Below, one piece after another: positions 1-5,387 of a DNA stretch of 5,805 bases. Origin of the DNA: Holophagaceae bacterium (GTDB lineage Bacteria > Acidobacteriota > Holophagae > Holophagales > Holophagaceae); contig JANXQX010000216.1 in NCBI GenBank assembly GCA_025353305.1, forward strand, positions 1-5,805, read 5' to 3'. A program made the position numbers and the translations under genes. Each line of letters opens with the position of its first letter. Within the stretch, counting starts at the first letter, position 1. The notes beneath the pieces are model-generated. The model was not told the DNA's origin, did not search any database, and was given only the letters and a program-made list of their open reading frames with translations.

Positions 1-1384
1 CACGACGCTTGGCGGTGTCCGTGGCGGTGGTGCCCAGGTCAACGAGTTCCTCAAGACGCTTCCAGTTGAAGGGGCTACCCTTGTAATTTATGACATACAT
101 GCCCTTGGACTCGCTATGTACCTGCTGTCTGATGTTGTTGAAGTCGTAGTTTCCGGAGTCGTTGAAAATGCAAATATCATAATCCTGGGCGTAGAGCTTG
201 GGCGTGACGATCGAGGCCTCCATCACGCTCACTGCGGCGGTGATCCCGACATTGGCGAGGTTGGCCTGGAGGACCTGAGCCATCTTGGAGTTGTTGGAGG
301 TGGAGCTGCCGTAGGTCAGGATGGTGCCGACATCGAGTCCCTTGGGATAGCCGGCTTCGGCGAGCAGCTTCTTCGACATCCCAGGGTCGAAGGGGTAGGT
401 CTTGAAGCCGGCCGCCGGAGAGGTGGGCACATACTCGGCGGGCATGTACTGGGTGGCCTCGGCGCCAAGACCGTCGCAAACGGCGAGGTTGATGTCGTGC
501 TTGTTGATCGCGTAGAAGATGGCCTGGCGGACTTTGAGGTTGGCGAGCATCTTCTTGCCGGGGGACAGGGGGTTCACCGCCATGAACATGATGTTGTTGC
601 CCTTGATGAGCTTGCCGTTATCCCCGGCGGTCTTGGACAATTCCTTCCAGGCGGACAGCGGGGCGTCCTCGAAGTAGTCGAGCTCGCCGTTCTGGAAGGC
701 GATGACGGCCGAGGTATCATCGGGGATCACGATGTACTCGACGGAGCTGATAGCGGGGGCTCCTCGCCAGTAGCCCTTGAATGCCTCGAGCTTGACGCCT
801 GTGGCGATGTTGTAGTTGGACACAAAGTAGGCACCCGTGCCCGCCTTGTTGGGGATGGTGCCGAACTTTGCGCCCTGGCCAGTCACTTCCTTCTCGCTCA
901 AGACCTTGATGCAGAAGAAGGTGTGGGCGATCGGGGAATAGGGCTTGTTCAGGGTGATTTTGACGGTACTGTCGTTCACGGCGGCGGTGTCGGCGATCAT
1001 GGACGTAAGGTAATTGAACCTGGGGTTCTTCATCGCCCGCTTGTAGCTGAACACGACGTCGGAAGCCTTGAGGGGGTCATTGTTCTGGAACTTGACGCCG
1101 CTCTGCAGGGTGATGGTGTAGACCATCCCGTTCTTGCTCAGGTCGACCTTCTTGGCGAGTTCCTGGTAATAGCCGTTCTTCGCCTCGTCCATGCCGTAGA
1201 GCCCTTCGTACATCTGGTGCCAGACCTTCATGTCGCGGGTGTTGGTCGTCTGCTCCCAGTCAAGGGAGGACAGCGAAGCGACCATTCGGAACTTTAGCGG
1301 TTTGTCCTGCGCCCAGGCGGACGAGGACCCAGCGGCCACCAGCACGGCCATCATCAGGCCTAGACCTAGTGATTTTCGTTTCAT
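1..1384 (-). CDS. ABC transporter substrate-binding protein, family 5 (peptide/opine/nickel type), 3' end cut by window
   Basis: This is an exported solute receptor of a DppA/OppA-type ABC importer, which captures a peptide or similar small solute in the periplasm and passes it to a permease. I translated the minus strand: 461 residues are visible and the stop lies beyond position 1. Family members usually run 500-540 residues, so roughly 50-80 are missing. The start at 1384 is supported by AAGGAG seven bases upstream. Residues 1-25 form a Sec signal peptide (MKRK, a hydrophobic stretch, then AWA before Q26), with no lipobox cysteine. The SBP_bac_5 signature is clear at about residues 77-120: an LSKNG-like turn, YTITLQSGVKFQ, then ASDVVFSYKR. 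Later family features are AGTGAY (181-186), YWRG (205-208) and VRQAIFYAINK (285-295). It lies 111 bases downstream of the dehydrogenase gene on the same strand. Substrate is not readable from sequence. The transporter's permeases and ATPases may follow to the left of the window. Confidence 0.93.
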   Translation of the reverse strand, partial: MKRKSLGLGLMMAVLVAAGSSSAWAQDKPLKFRMVASLSSLDWEQTTNTRDMKVWHQMYEGLYGMDEAKNGYYQELAKKVDLSKNGMVYTITLQSGVKFQNNDPLKASDVVFSYKRAMKNPRFNYLTSMIADTAAVNDSTVKITLNKPYSPIAHTFFCIKVLSEKEVTGQGAKFGTIPNKAGTGAYFVSNYNIATGVKLEAFKGYWRGAPAISSVEYIVIPDDTSAVIAFQNGELDYFEDAPLSAWKELSKTAGDNGKLIKGNNIMFMAVNPLSPGKKMLANLKVRQAIFYAINKHDINLAVCDGLGAEATQYMPAEYVPTSPAAGFKTYPFDPGMSKKLLAEAGYPKGLDVGTILTYGSSTSNNSKMAQVLQANLANVGITAAVSVMEASIVTPKLYAQDYDICIFNDSGNYDFNNIRQQVHSESKGMYVINYKGSPFNWKRLEELVDLGTTATDTAKRR

Positions 1385-1420
1385 TGGGATCTCCTTGGTT
1401 TTGGTTGATCCTGCGGTTTG

Positions 1421-1448
1421 ACTTCTGGACTTTTAAACTTATGGACTT
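1421..1448 (-). repeat. two direct repeats upstream of the binding-protein gene
   Basis: On the minus strand, AAGTCCATAAGT (1448-1437) is repeated as AAGTCCAGAAGT (1432-1421), 11 of 12 bases matching with a 16-base period. It lies 37-64 bases upstream of the binding-protein start, in the AT-rich part of the gap. A weak promoter-like TTGTTG, 16 bases, TAAAAG overlaps the repeat. Either a tandem regulator site or chance is possible. Confidence 0.35.
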
Positions 1449-1472
1449 GTGCAACAAAACAGGGCATTGCGT

Positions 1473-1492
1473 GTCCGGCAACGGGGCCGGAC
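1473..1492 (-). terminator. intercistronic hairpin after the dehydrogenase gene
   Basis: A perfect 7-base stem GTCCGGC/GCCGGAC with a 6-base loop begins three bases after the dehydrogenase stop codon on the minus strand. No T-run follows directly; a GTTTTGTT stretch appears about 18 bases later. It is therefore a weak or attenuating terminator, or an mRNA-stabilising hairpin that sets different levels for the dehydrogenase and the binding protein. The hairpin is seen directly; its role is inferred. Confidence 0.45.
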
Positions 1493-1495
1493 GGA

Positions 1496-2818
1496 TCAGA
1501 GTTCGACGGTGGTTTCCTGCAGCCGGATGCCTTCCTCCTCCAGTTCCGCTAGGCAGGGCTCGTAGATCTCCGGCAGGGTCGGCAGGACCAGCCCATGGCC
1601 CGGGATCCGACCTTCCAGGAATAGCTTGGCCACGATCGCTGGCGGCAGGCCGGTGGTGCGGGCGATGGAGGAGTCGCCGTTGGGGATGCCGAAATCGATC
1701 AGGGTGGAGGTGTGACGCTCGCGCTTGCCGTCCGGGTAGGTAGCCACGACCTCGTCCTTGAGCACGATCAGGTCCCGCTCGCTGGGCTCGAAGAACAGCT
1801 TCTCGTCGAACAGCATACGCACCACGTCGCGACTACAGGCGATGCCGGTCGGAAGCGGACGCTCCTCCAGGAGGCCAAGCCACTTCAGGCGCAGGATGAT
1901 GGTCGAGGAGGGCTTGAGGCCCAGACGGGCGCACAGCGCCTGGCCGGCGTCCGCGGACTTGACGGCGCCGCACTTCCGGGCCATGAAGGCGCCGAAGCTG
2001 AGCCCGGCCAGGTCCTCAGGCTCCTGGCTGAACAGGCCCAGGGCGTTCATGGCCACGATGGTCTCGCACCAACCAGCGTAGCGGATGGTGCCCCGGAAGA
2101 TGCTGGTGCACTCGGGGATGGCGTAGGTGTCCAGGTACGGCAGGGAGTCGGCGTTGGCATACACCTCATACCAGCCCAGGCCCTGCACTTCCTCCAAGCG
2201 GACGTGCTCGTAGGTCACGCCATCCAGCCATTCCAGCACCTTGCCGTTCTCCATGATCTTGGCGCTGCGCCGGGAAGCCCCGATCAAGCTCTCGGGCGCC
2301 CAGGACAGCTTGTAGCCCCAGGGGTTGGTGTTGGCTTCCGCGGAAGGGATGGCGCCACAGACGGACTTGAACGATTCCACCTTGGCGCCCATGGCGTGGA
2401 AATGGTTGATGGTCCTGGCCGCGGACATGTGGTCGATGCCGGGGTCCACGCCCAGTTCAACGAGCCAGGTGAGCTTACCTTTCTTGAGCTGGGGCTCCAT
2501 GGCCCGGATGGAGGCGTCGGAATAGGACGGAAACATCAGGTTGACCCCGGTCTCGAGGCAGGCCTCGGCGACCCTGTTGCGGAATTCCGTCGGGAGCAGG
2601 CTCATGACCAGGTCCGGCTTCTGGGCGGCGATGAAGCCGGCCACATCCTCGGGCAAGGCCTCGTGCAGGGTTGTGGTGCGGGGATGGCTGCCCGCGACCC
2701 GGTCCAGGTTTTCCTGGGAGGCCTCGACGATGGTCAGTTTCAGCCAATCGTATTTCTGCAAATACTGCACACAGGGCCGGGCAATGCGACCAGCCCCTAG
2801 GATGAGCACGTGTTTCAT
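1496..2818 (-). CDS. saccharopine dehydrogenase family protein (LYS9/LKR-SDH C-terminal type)
   Basis: This is a 440-residue soluble NAD(P)-dependent enzyme of the saccharopine dehydrogenase family, which interconverts saccharopine with 2-aminoadipate semialdehyde plus glutamate in lysine metabolism. The N-terminus is a Rossmann fold with G8-A-G10-R-I-A13-R-P. SLLP (73-76) matches the usual SLxP motif. The hallmark ELGVDPGIDHM (121-131) is followed by CGAIPSAEANTNPWGYKLSW (154-173), the family's substrate-side region. The C-terminal block SERDLIVLKDE (346-356), HTSTLIDFG (369-377) and the GLPPAIVAKL/GLVLPT/EIYEP segment (390-421) also fits, so the gene looks full length and intact. GGAGG seven bases upstream supports the start at 2818. 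It sits between a GntR regulator and a peptide-type binding protein on the same strand. No partner lysine-ketoglutarate reductase is in the window, so the direction of reaction and exact substrate remain inferred; a related opine-like substrate is possible. Confidence 0.9.
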   Translation of the reverse strand: MKHVLILGAGRIARPCVQYLQKYDWLKLTIVEASQENLDRVAGSHPRTTTLHEALPEDVAGFIAAQKPDLVMSLLPTEFRNRVAEACLETGVNLMFPSYSDASIRAMEPQLKKGKLTWLVELGVDPGIDHMSAARTINHFHAMGAKVESFKSVCGAIPSAEANTNPWGYKLSWAPESLIGASRRSAKIMENGKVLEWLDGVTYEHVRLEEVQGLGWYEVYANADSLPYLDTYAIPECTSIFRGTIRYAGWCETIVAMNALGLFSQEPEDLAGLSFGAFMARKCGAVKSADAGQALCARLGLKPSSTIILRLKWLGLLEERPLPTGIACSRDVVRMLFDEKLFFEPSERDLIVLKDEVVATYPDGKRERHTSTLIDFGIPNGDSSIARTTGLPPAIVAKLFLEGRIPGHGLVLPTLPEIYEPCLAELEEEGIRLQETTVEL

Positions 2819-2858
2819 GCGTTAACCTCCATGAGGGATGTTCCGTTGACAATTTCCA

Positions 2859-2870
2859 AGTAGATCTACT
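2859..2870. promoter_or_regulatory. perfect 12-base palindrome, candidate GntR operator
   Basis: AGTAGATCTACT is a perfect inverted repeat in the 67-base gap between the regulator stop and the dehydrogenase start, 41-52 bases upstream of that start. FCD-type GntR regulators usually bind short palindromes with GT and AC half-sites, and this one has GTAGATCTAC. No strong promoter boxes are visible beside it. The palindrome is seen; binding by the neighbouring regulator is inference. Confidence 0.4.
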
Positions 2871-2885
2871 GAATGCACGGAGCCA

Positions 2886-3554
2886 TTACGTGAGGCGCAT
2901 GAGTAGGCCTTCGTAGGTCACGATCACGTGCTGCTCCATCAACTTCCCCGCCTCCTGGGGATCGTGGCGGCAGATAGCCTCGAAGACCTTCCGATGGTCG
3001 ACCGCGGTTCGGGACACCGACGCGGACTGCGCCATGTTCTGGTAGAAGCGGTCGAAGAAGAAGATGTACGCGTTCGAGCGCCAGAAGGCGTGCCGGCAGT
3101 AGCGCTCGAAGTAGGGGTTCTGGGCCATCCGGGCGATGCCCATGTGGAACGCCTCGTTGGTGTCGGAGAACTGCTCCTTGTTCCCCACCTGAAGGGAGTG
3201 GTCCTGCTCCTCCAGGGCCCGCTCCAGCTCGGCGATCTCCTCGGGGCTGGCGTTCCGGGCCGCCGCCGCGGCGGTCTGGCCCTCGATGATCTGCCGCGCG
3301 TAGAACACCTTCTGGGCATCCTCGGCGGAAGGCAGCGGGATCATGCAGCCCATCTTCTTGCGCTTCTCCAGGAAGCCTTCGCCTACCAGCCGGCCCAGGG
3401 CGGCGGCCACCGGGGTCCGGCTGAAGCCCAGCCGCTCGGCCAGTTCGGTCTCCAGCAGCACGTCGCCGGGACGGACATGACTGTCCAGGATCATGCGGAT
3501 GATGGCCCGGTAGGCGGCGTCGCCCATGTTCAAAGGGGCCTGGACTGGAGGCAT
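2886..3554 (-). CDS. GntR family transcriptional regulator, FadR/FCD subfamily
   Basis: This is a 222-residue cytoplasmic DNA-binding regulator. Residues 11-68 form the GntR winged helix: GDAAYRAIIRMI, RPGD (28-31), then ETELAERLGFSRTPVAAAL (35-53) with the usual recognition helix, then the wing (FLEKRKKMGC). Residues 76-215 are an all-helical FCD ligand domain. Its metal-site residues are present as N133-x3-H137 (NEAFH), H187 (DHRKVFEAI) and H209 (EQHV); such sites normally hold a metal that helps bind a carboxylate ligand. I chose the start at 3554 because AAGGA lies seven bases upstream. The frame is open further, to ATGs at 3587 and 3716, but those lack a Shine-Dalgarno sequence and would add a GC-rich tail with no domain. 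It precedes the dehydrogenase by 67 bases on the same strand and probably controls that gene, the binding protein and itself. The effector may be an amino acid or organic acid but is not determined. Confidence 0.92.
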   Translation of the reverse strand: MPPVQAPLNMGDAAYRAIIRMILDSHVRPGDVLLETELAERLGFSRTPVAAALGRLVGEGFLEKRKKMGCMIPLPSAEDAQKVFYARQIIEGQTAAAAARNASPEEIAELERALEEQDHSLQVGNKEQFSDTNEAFHMGIARMAQNPYFERYCRHAFWRSNAYIFFFDRFYQNMAQSASVSRTAVDHRKVFEAICRHDPQEAGKLMEQHVIVTYEGLLMRLT

Positions 3555-3744
3555 ACGAGAATCCTTGGGCTGAAACGTTCCAGCCATAGACGGGTGGTTT
3601 TTTCTGCCGGCGGACGCGAATACCCCGGCCGGCGCGGCCGACGTCCCCCCTGGGGTCCGACCATTAAGATGTCCCTGTGGCCGGAGACAGCCCCGGGGAC
3701 TAGCGCATGGAATCATGCATGAATGAGCGAGTTTTCAAATGTAT
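3555..3744 (-). other. long GC-rich 5' leader of the GntR gene
   Basis: If transcription starts near 3744, the regulator mRNA has a leader of about 190 bases. It contains several potential stems: GGCCG/CGGCC around a 3-base loop (3627-3639) and a GTCC...GGAC pair with an inner CTGT/ACAG (about 3667-3696). A perfect 10-base palindrome TCATGCATGA lies at 3713-3722. The strand also stays open as an in-frame extension of the regulator, but no domain is visible in it. I see no known riboswitch or leader peptide. Confidence 0.3.
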
Positions 3745-3749
3745 GCATT
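3738..3749. promoter_or_regulatory. imperfect palindrome overlapping the GntR transcription start, candidate autoregulatory operator
   Basis: AATGTATGCATT pairs at five of its six positions and sits just downstream of the candidate -10 box, where a repressor would block initiation. Its minus-strand reading begins TGAATGCA, an 8-mer that also occurs on the plus strand at 2870-2877, directly beside the palindrome in front of the dehydrogenase gene. Autoregulation is typical of this regulator family but is inferred here. Confidence 0.4.
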
Positions 3750-3750
3750 C

Positions 3751-3778
3751 AAGCTACAACCGCAGCAAATCCTGTCAA
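3751..3778 (-). promoter_or_regulatory. candidate sigma-70 promoter for the GntR-dehydrogenase unit
   Basis: On the minus strand a perfect -35 TTGACA (3778-3773) is followed after 16 bases by TAGCTT (3756-3751), which keeps the important T, A and final T of a -10 box. The predicted start is near 3744, about 190 bases before the regulator ATG. The -35 is strong and the -10 weak. Confidence 0.45.
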
Positions 3779-4121
3779 GCAGAAAAATCAGAAAAAACAT
3801 GTGTCCACCAACTTTCCTTAGGTTGTGTGGAATTCACAATGAAAAAATAGTGATGGATGCGCTGATCGCTACCTCACAGTTCGCCCGGTGTCCCGGGGGA
3901 TTGATGCAGTGTTGCTGGCGGCCATCCGGCCAGTTGGGGAGAAAAGGCCTCGAAATACGAGGCTGCCATTCACCGAACGAAGTCTTCCTTGGCGTCAGAC
4001 GAGCAGGTACCTGACGGCGGCATAGCAACCCTCAAGCCCTTGGGTATCGCTTAGCTGAATTCCTCGAACCTCTTGGAATGAGGGAACGCTTCTGCATCAA
4101 AGAATTTCAGCCAACCTATCC
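3779..4121. other. 343-base stretch with no convincing gene
   Basis: The part next to the regulator promoter (3780-3850) is AT-rich and holds an inverted repeat TTGTG...CACAA (3823-3839). From about 3855 to 4020 the sequence becomes GC-richer and all readings are short: 91 codons on plus from 3739, 64 on minus ending at 3834, and a plus-strand reading of about 60 codons in another frame (3843-4022). None has a good ribosome binding site or a recognisable domain. It could be decayed coding sequence or a mobile-element remnant. A minus-strand terminator-like hairpin lies inside it. Confidence 0.4.
3941..3963 (-). terminator. rho-independent-like terminator on the minus strand
   Basis: On the minus strand GCCTCG, a 5-base loop TATTT, and CGAGGC form a perfect 6-base stem followed by CTTTTCTC. 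It lies about 160 bases beyond the flavin reductase stop and would end that transcript before the regulator promoter. The T-tract is short and interrupted, so strength is uncertain. Confidence 0.45.
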
Positions 4122-4706
4122 TCATGCTTTCTCCTCAGTGGCAAAGCTTTTCCCGTTGTCCCACGCCTTTCCCAGCAAGGTGCCAACACCGTAGTAGCCC
4201 TGGTGAGCGGGGTCCCAGAGCAACGGTTTGACTTTGTCGATGTCGGGATAACCTTTTTCGCCTATCACCGAGAGCTCTGCCTTCACATCCAAAATCTCGC
4301 CTACAAATTGGGTGTGCAGTCCAAGTTCAAGGCTATGGAGCAGACGGCACTCCAAGACTAACGGCGCTTCATCCACGTAGGGCGCATCCACCAGGTCACT
4401 TCGGATAGGGTGCCAGTTGCAGGTGGCAAACTTGTCTGTTTTGAGACCGGATACGGTGCCGACATAATCGGCTTCTTTGGCCTGGGCTTCGGAAGGGATG
4501 CTGATGGTAAATGCCCTCCGAGCCACGATGGATGCGTAACTATAGGTCGCCTTGCGCAGCGATATGGTGACGCAGGGGGGCTGGGAACAGCATATACCTC
4601 CCCAGGCCGCTGTCATGATATTGGGCTTCCCTTCGGCGTCGTAAGTGCCAACCAGCCACACTGGGGTTGGCATGGCCAGGGTTTTGGCTCCTATCGATTG
4701 TTTCAT
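4122..4706 (-). CDS. flavoredoxin / flavin reductase family protein (FMN-binding split barrel)
   Basis: This 194-residue cytoplasmic protein matches the flavoredoxin branch of the flavin reductase (DIM6/NTAB) family, whose members bind FMN and pass electrons between flavins or other redox partners. The N-terminus GAKTLAMPTPVWLVGTYD (6-23), then GKPNIMTAAWGGICCSQPPC (26-45) and VTISLRKATYSY (46-57) give the usual flavin-site segments. The block FTISIPSE (66-73), ADYVG (79-83), DLVDAPYV (104-111), LVLECRLLH (116-124) and GLHTQFVGEILDV (129-141) completes the barrel. The length is normal and the gene intact. AAGGAGG seven bases before the ATG makes the start secure. It is on the same strand as the downstream-facing ABM gene but separated by a terminator-like hairpin, so probably has its own promoter. 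The gap to its left holds another hairpin. The electron partner is not shown by context. Confidence 0.92.
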   Translation of the reverse strand: MKQSIGAKTLAMPTPVWLVGTYDAEGKPNIMTAAWGGICCSQPPCVTISLRKATYSYASIVARRAFTISIPSEAQAKEADYVGTVSGLKTDKFATCNWHPIRSDLVDAPYVDEAPLVLECRLLHSLELGLHTQFVGEILDVKAELSVIGEKGYPDIDKVKPLLWDPAHQGYYGVGTLLGKAWDNGKSFATEEKA

Positions 4707-4750
4707 CTCAAGCCCTCCTTAATCCTGCTGCCTTGAACTGAGGATTGCCG

Positions 4751-4783
4751 ATTATCAGGTCTCCGCAGTTCTCCAGTTAGAAC
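4751..4783 (-). promoter_or_regulatory. candidate promoter/operator region of the flavin reductase gene
   Basis: On the minus strand a GATAAT -10-like box (4756-4751) lies 45 bases before the start codon. No good -35 box is visible. Just upstream is an inverted repeat GTTCT, 6 bases, AGAAC (4768-4783), whose flank GGAGTTCT also occurs at the promoter of the neighbouring ABM gene. An activator or repressor site is plausible but unproven. Confidence 0.3.
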
Positions 4784-4788
4784 TCCAT

Positions 4789-4820
4789 GAAATCAAACCC
4801 ACGCCCGTGGACGGGCGGGG
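4789..4820 (-). terminator. terminator-like hairpin downstream of the ABM gene
   Basis: On the minus strand, CCC-G/T-CGCCCG paired with CGGGCG (one mismatch, then three more pairs) around a 4-base loop is followed directly by TTTGATTT. It begins about 54 bases after the ABM stop codon and would separate that transcript from the flavin reductase gene. GC-rich stem and T-rich tail are both visible. Confidence 0.5.
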
Positions 4821-4873
4821 AAAATCGGGAGCCCCGGATCCGAGCTTAAGAGAGAAACCCATTTTGCCCTCCC

Positions 4874-5185
4874 TTAGAAAATGGATTCGACGACCCGTGC
4901 TACCACGCTTGATCGTAGGTCCTTCATTTTCAAACCAGCTTCCTTCATGTGGCGAGTCTCCATATGCGCCTTCAACGCATCAATGGATTCCCAGCGCTCT
5001 ATCAGCGTTATCCGATTCGCTTCGATCGGCTCTTGAATGCCGAGGGGCGAAGCTATCTCTCGCGCGTATTCGTATGTCTGACAGCCTTTTTCCATAAGCA
5101 CCAGCGGGCGAAGCTCCTCGCATACGGCGAGAAATTCCTTCATTCGCCCCTCTTTGACCATCATGGTAACGAGTATGTGCAGCAT
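4874..5185 (-). CDS. antibiotic biosynthesis monooxygenase (ABM) domain protein, YgiN-like
   Basis: This 103-residue protein is a single ABM ferredoxin-like domain, a family of small dimeric cofactor-free or haem-binding oxygenases that includes quinol monooxygenase YgiN. The order fits the fold: strand HILVTMMV (3-10), KEGRMKEFLAVCEEL helix (11-25), then strand GCQTYEYAREI (34-44), ITLIERWES (59-67) and the helix DALKAHMETRHM (69-80), where the E-RW and H-x-x-T/R-H pattern is typical. The start at 5185 is supported by GAGGAGG five bases upstream. The frame stays open a long way upstream to 5563, but that extension has no ABM similarity and runs through the promoter. It lies divergent to a nitroreductase and beside a flavin reductase, so a role in quinone or electrophile redox metabolism is inferred. 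The exact substrate cannot be read. Confidence 0.88.
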   Translation of the reverse strand: MLHILVTMMVKEGRMKEFLAVCEELRPLVLMEKGCQTYEYAREIASPLGIQEPIEANRITLIERWESIDALKAHMETRHMKEAGLKMKDLRSSVVARVVESIF

Positions 5186-5222
5186 AGGTGCCTCCTCTGT
5201 GCATCCGCAGCCTGAAGCGAGA

Positions 5223-5251
5223 ATGATACAAACGTGGGCTGGAGTTCTGAA
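5223..5251 (-). promoter_or_regulatory. candidate sigma-70 promoter of the ABM gene
   Basis: On the minus strand TTCAGA (5251-5246) and TATCAT (5228-5223) are separated by 17 bases, matching four and five of six consensus positions. The start would be near 5216, leaving a leader of about 30 bases that carries the ribosome binding site. A symmetric GTTC-T-GAAC (5244-5252) overlaps the -35 box, as an operator might. Confidence 0.45.
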
Positions 5252-5348
5252 CAACAGTCTGCGGAAAACATTCTGCCGACGATTTCCCTGAATGAAAGCG
5301 AAGGGGCAAGCGGTGCAAAAAGCAGCGGCATAAAAGGCCAGCCCCGTT

Positions 5349-5365
5349 TGTCCAACTGTCCAGTT
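5349..5365. promoter_or_regulatory. repeat/palindrome upstream of the nitroreductase, candidate operator
   Basis: TGTCCA occurs twice with an 8-base period (5349-5354 and 5357-5362), and the second copy is part of AACTG-TC-CAGTT (5354-5365), an inverted repeat. It ends 22 bases before the nitroreductase start. A TACAAT box (5366-5371) follows, but no matching -35 box is seen and its start would fall on the ribosome binding site. Regulatory role is inferred. Confidence 0.3.
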
Positions 5366-5387
5366 TACAATGCATCCGGAGGATCCC

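Noticed and set aside
116..1297. Long plus-strand open frame opposite the binding-protein gene
   Set aside because: Its protein is a glycine/valine/histidine-rich antisense shadow of a GC-rich gene, with no domain. The minus-strand reading has a signal peptide and clear family motifs.
1712..2800. Long plus-strand open frame opposite the dehydrogenase gene
   Set aside because: It has the same antisense-shadow composition. The dehydrogenase on the minus strand is complete with all hallmark motifs.
3555..3716. Upstream extension of the GntR protein by up to 54 residues
   Set aside because: The ATGs at 3716 and 3587 lack a Shine-Dalgarno sequence, the extension has no domain, and the ATG at 3554 has AAGGA at good spacing with the helix-turn-helix starting soon after.
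2928..3722. Plus-strand open frame opposite the GntR gene
   Set aside because: It is an antisense shadow without start signals or domain. The FCD regulator on the other strand is unambiguous.
3735..3800. Small hydrophobic 21-residue minus-strand reading (starts MFFLIFLL)
   Set aside because: It overlaps the regulator promoter and its only ribosome-site candidate is a weak GGTGG. A run of T explains the hydrophobic residues.
3822..3834. GTTGTGTGGAATT, identical to part of the E. coli lac promoter
   Set aside because: Flanking bases differ, including the operator, and no plus-strand gene follows. I treat the 13-base match as chance, though vector contamination would be easy to rule out by read mapping.
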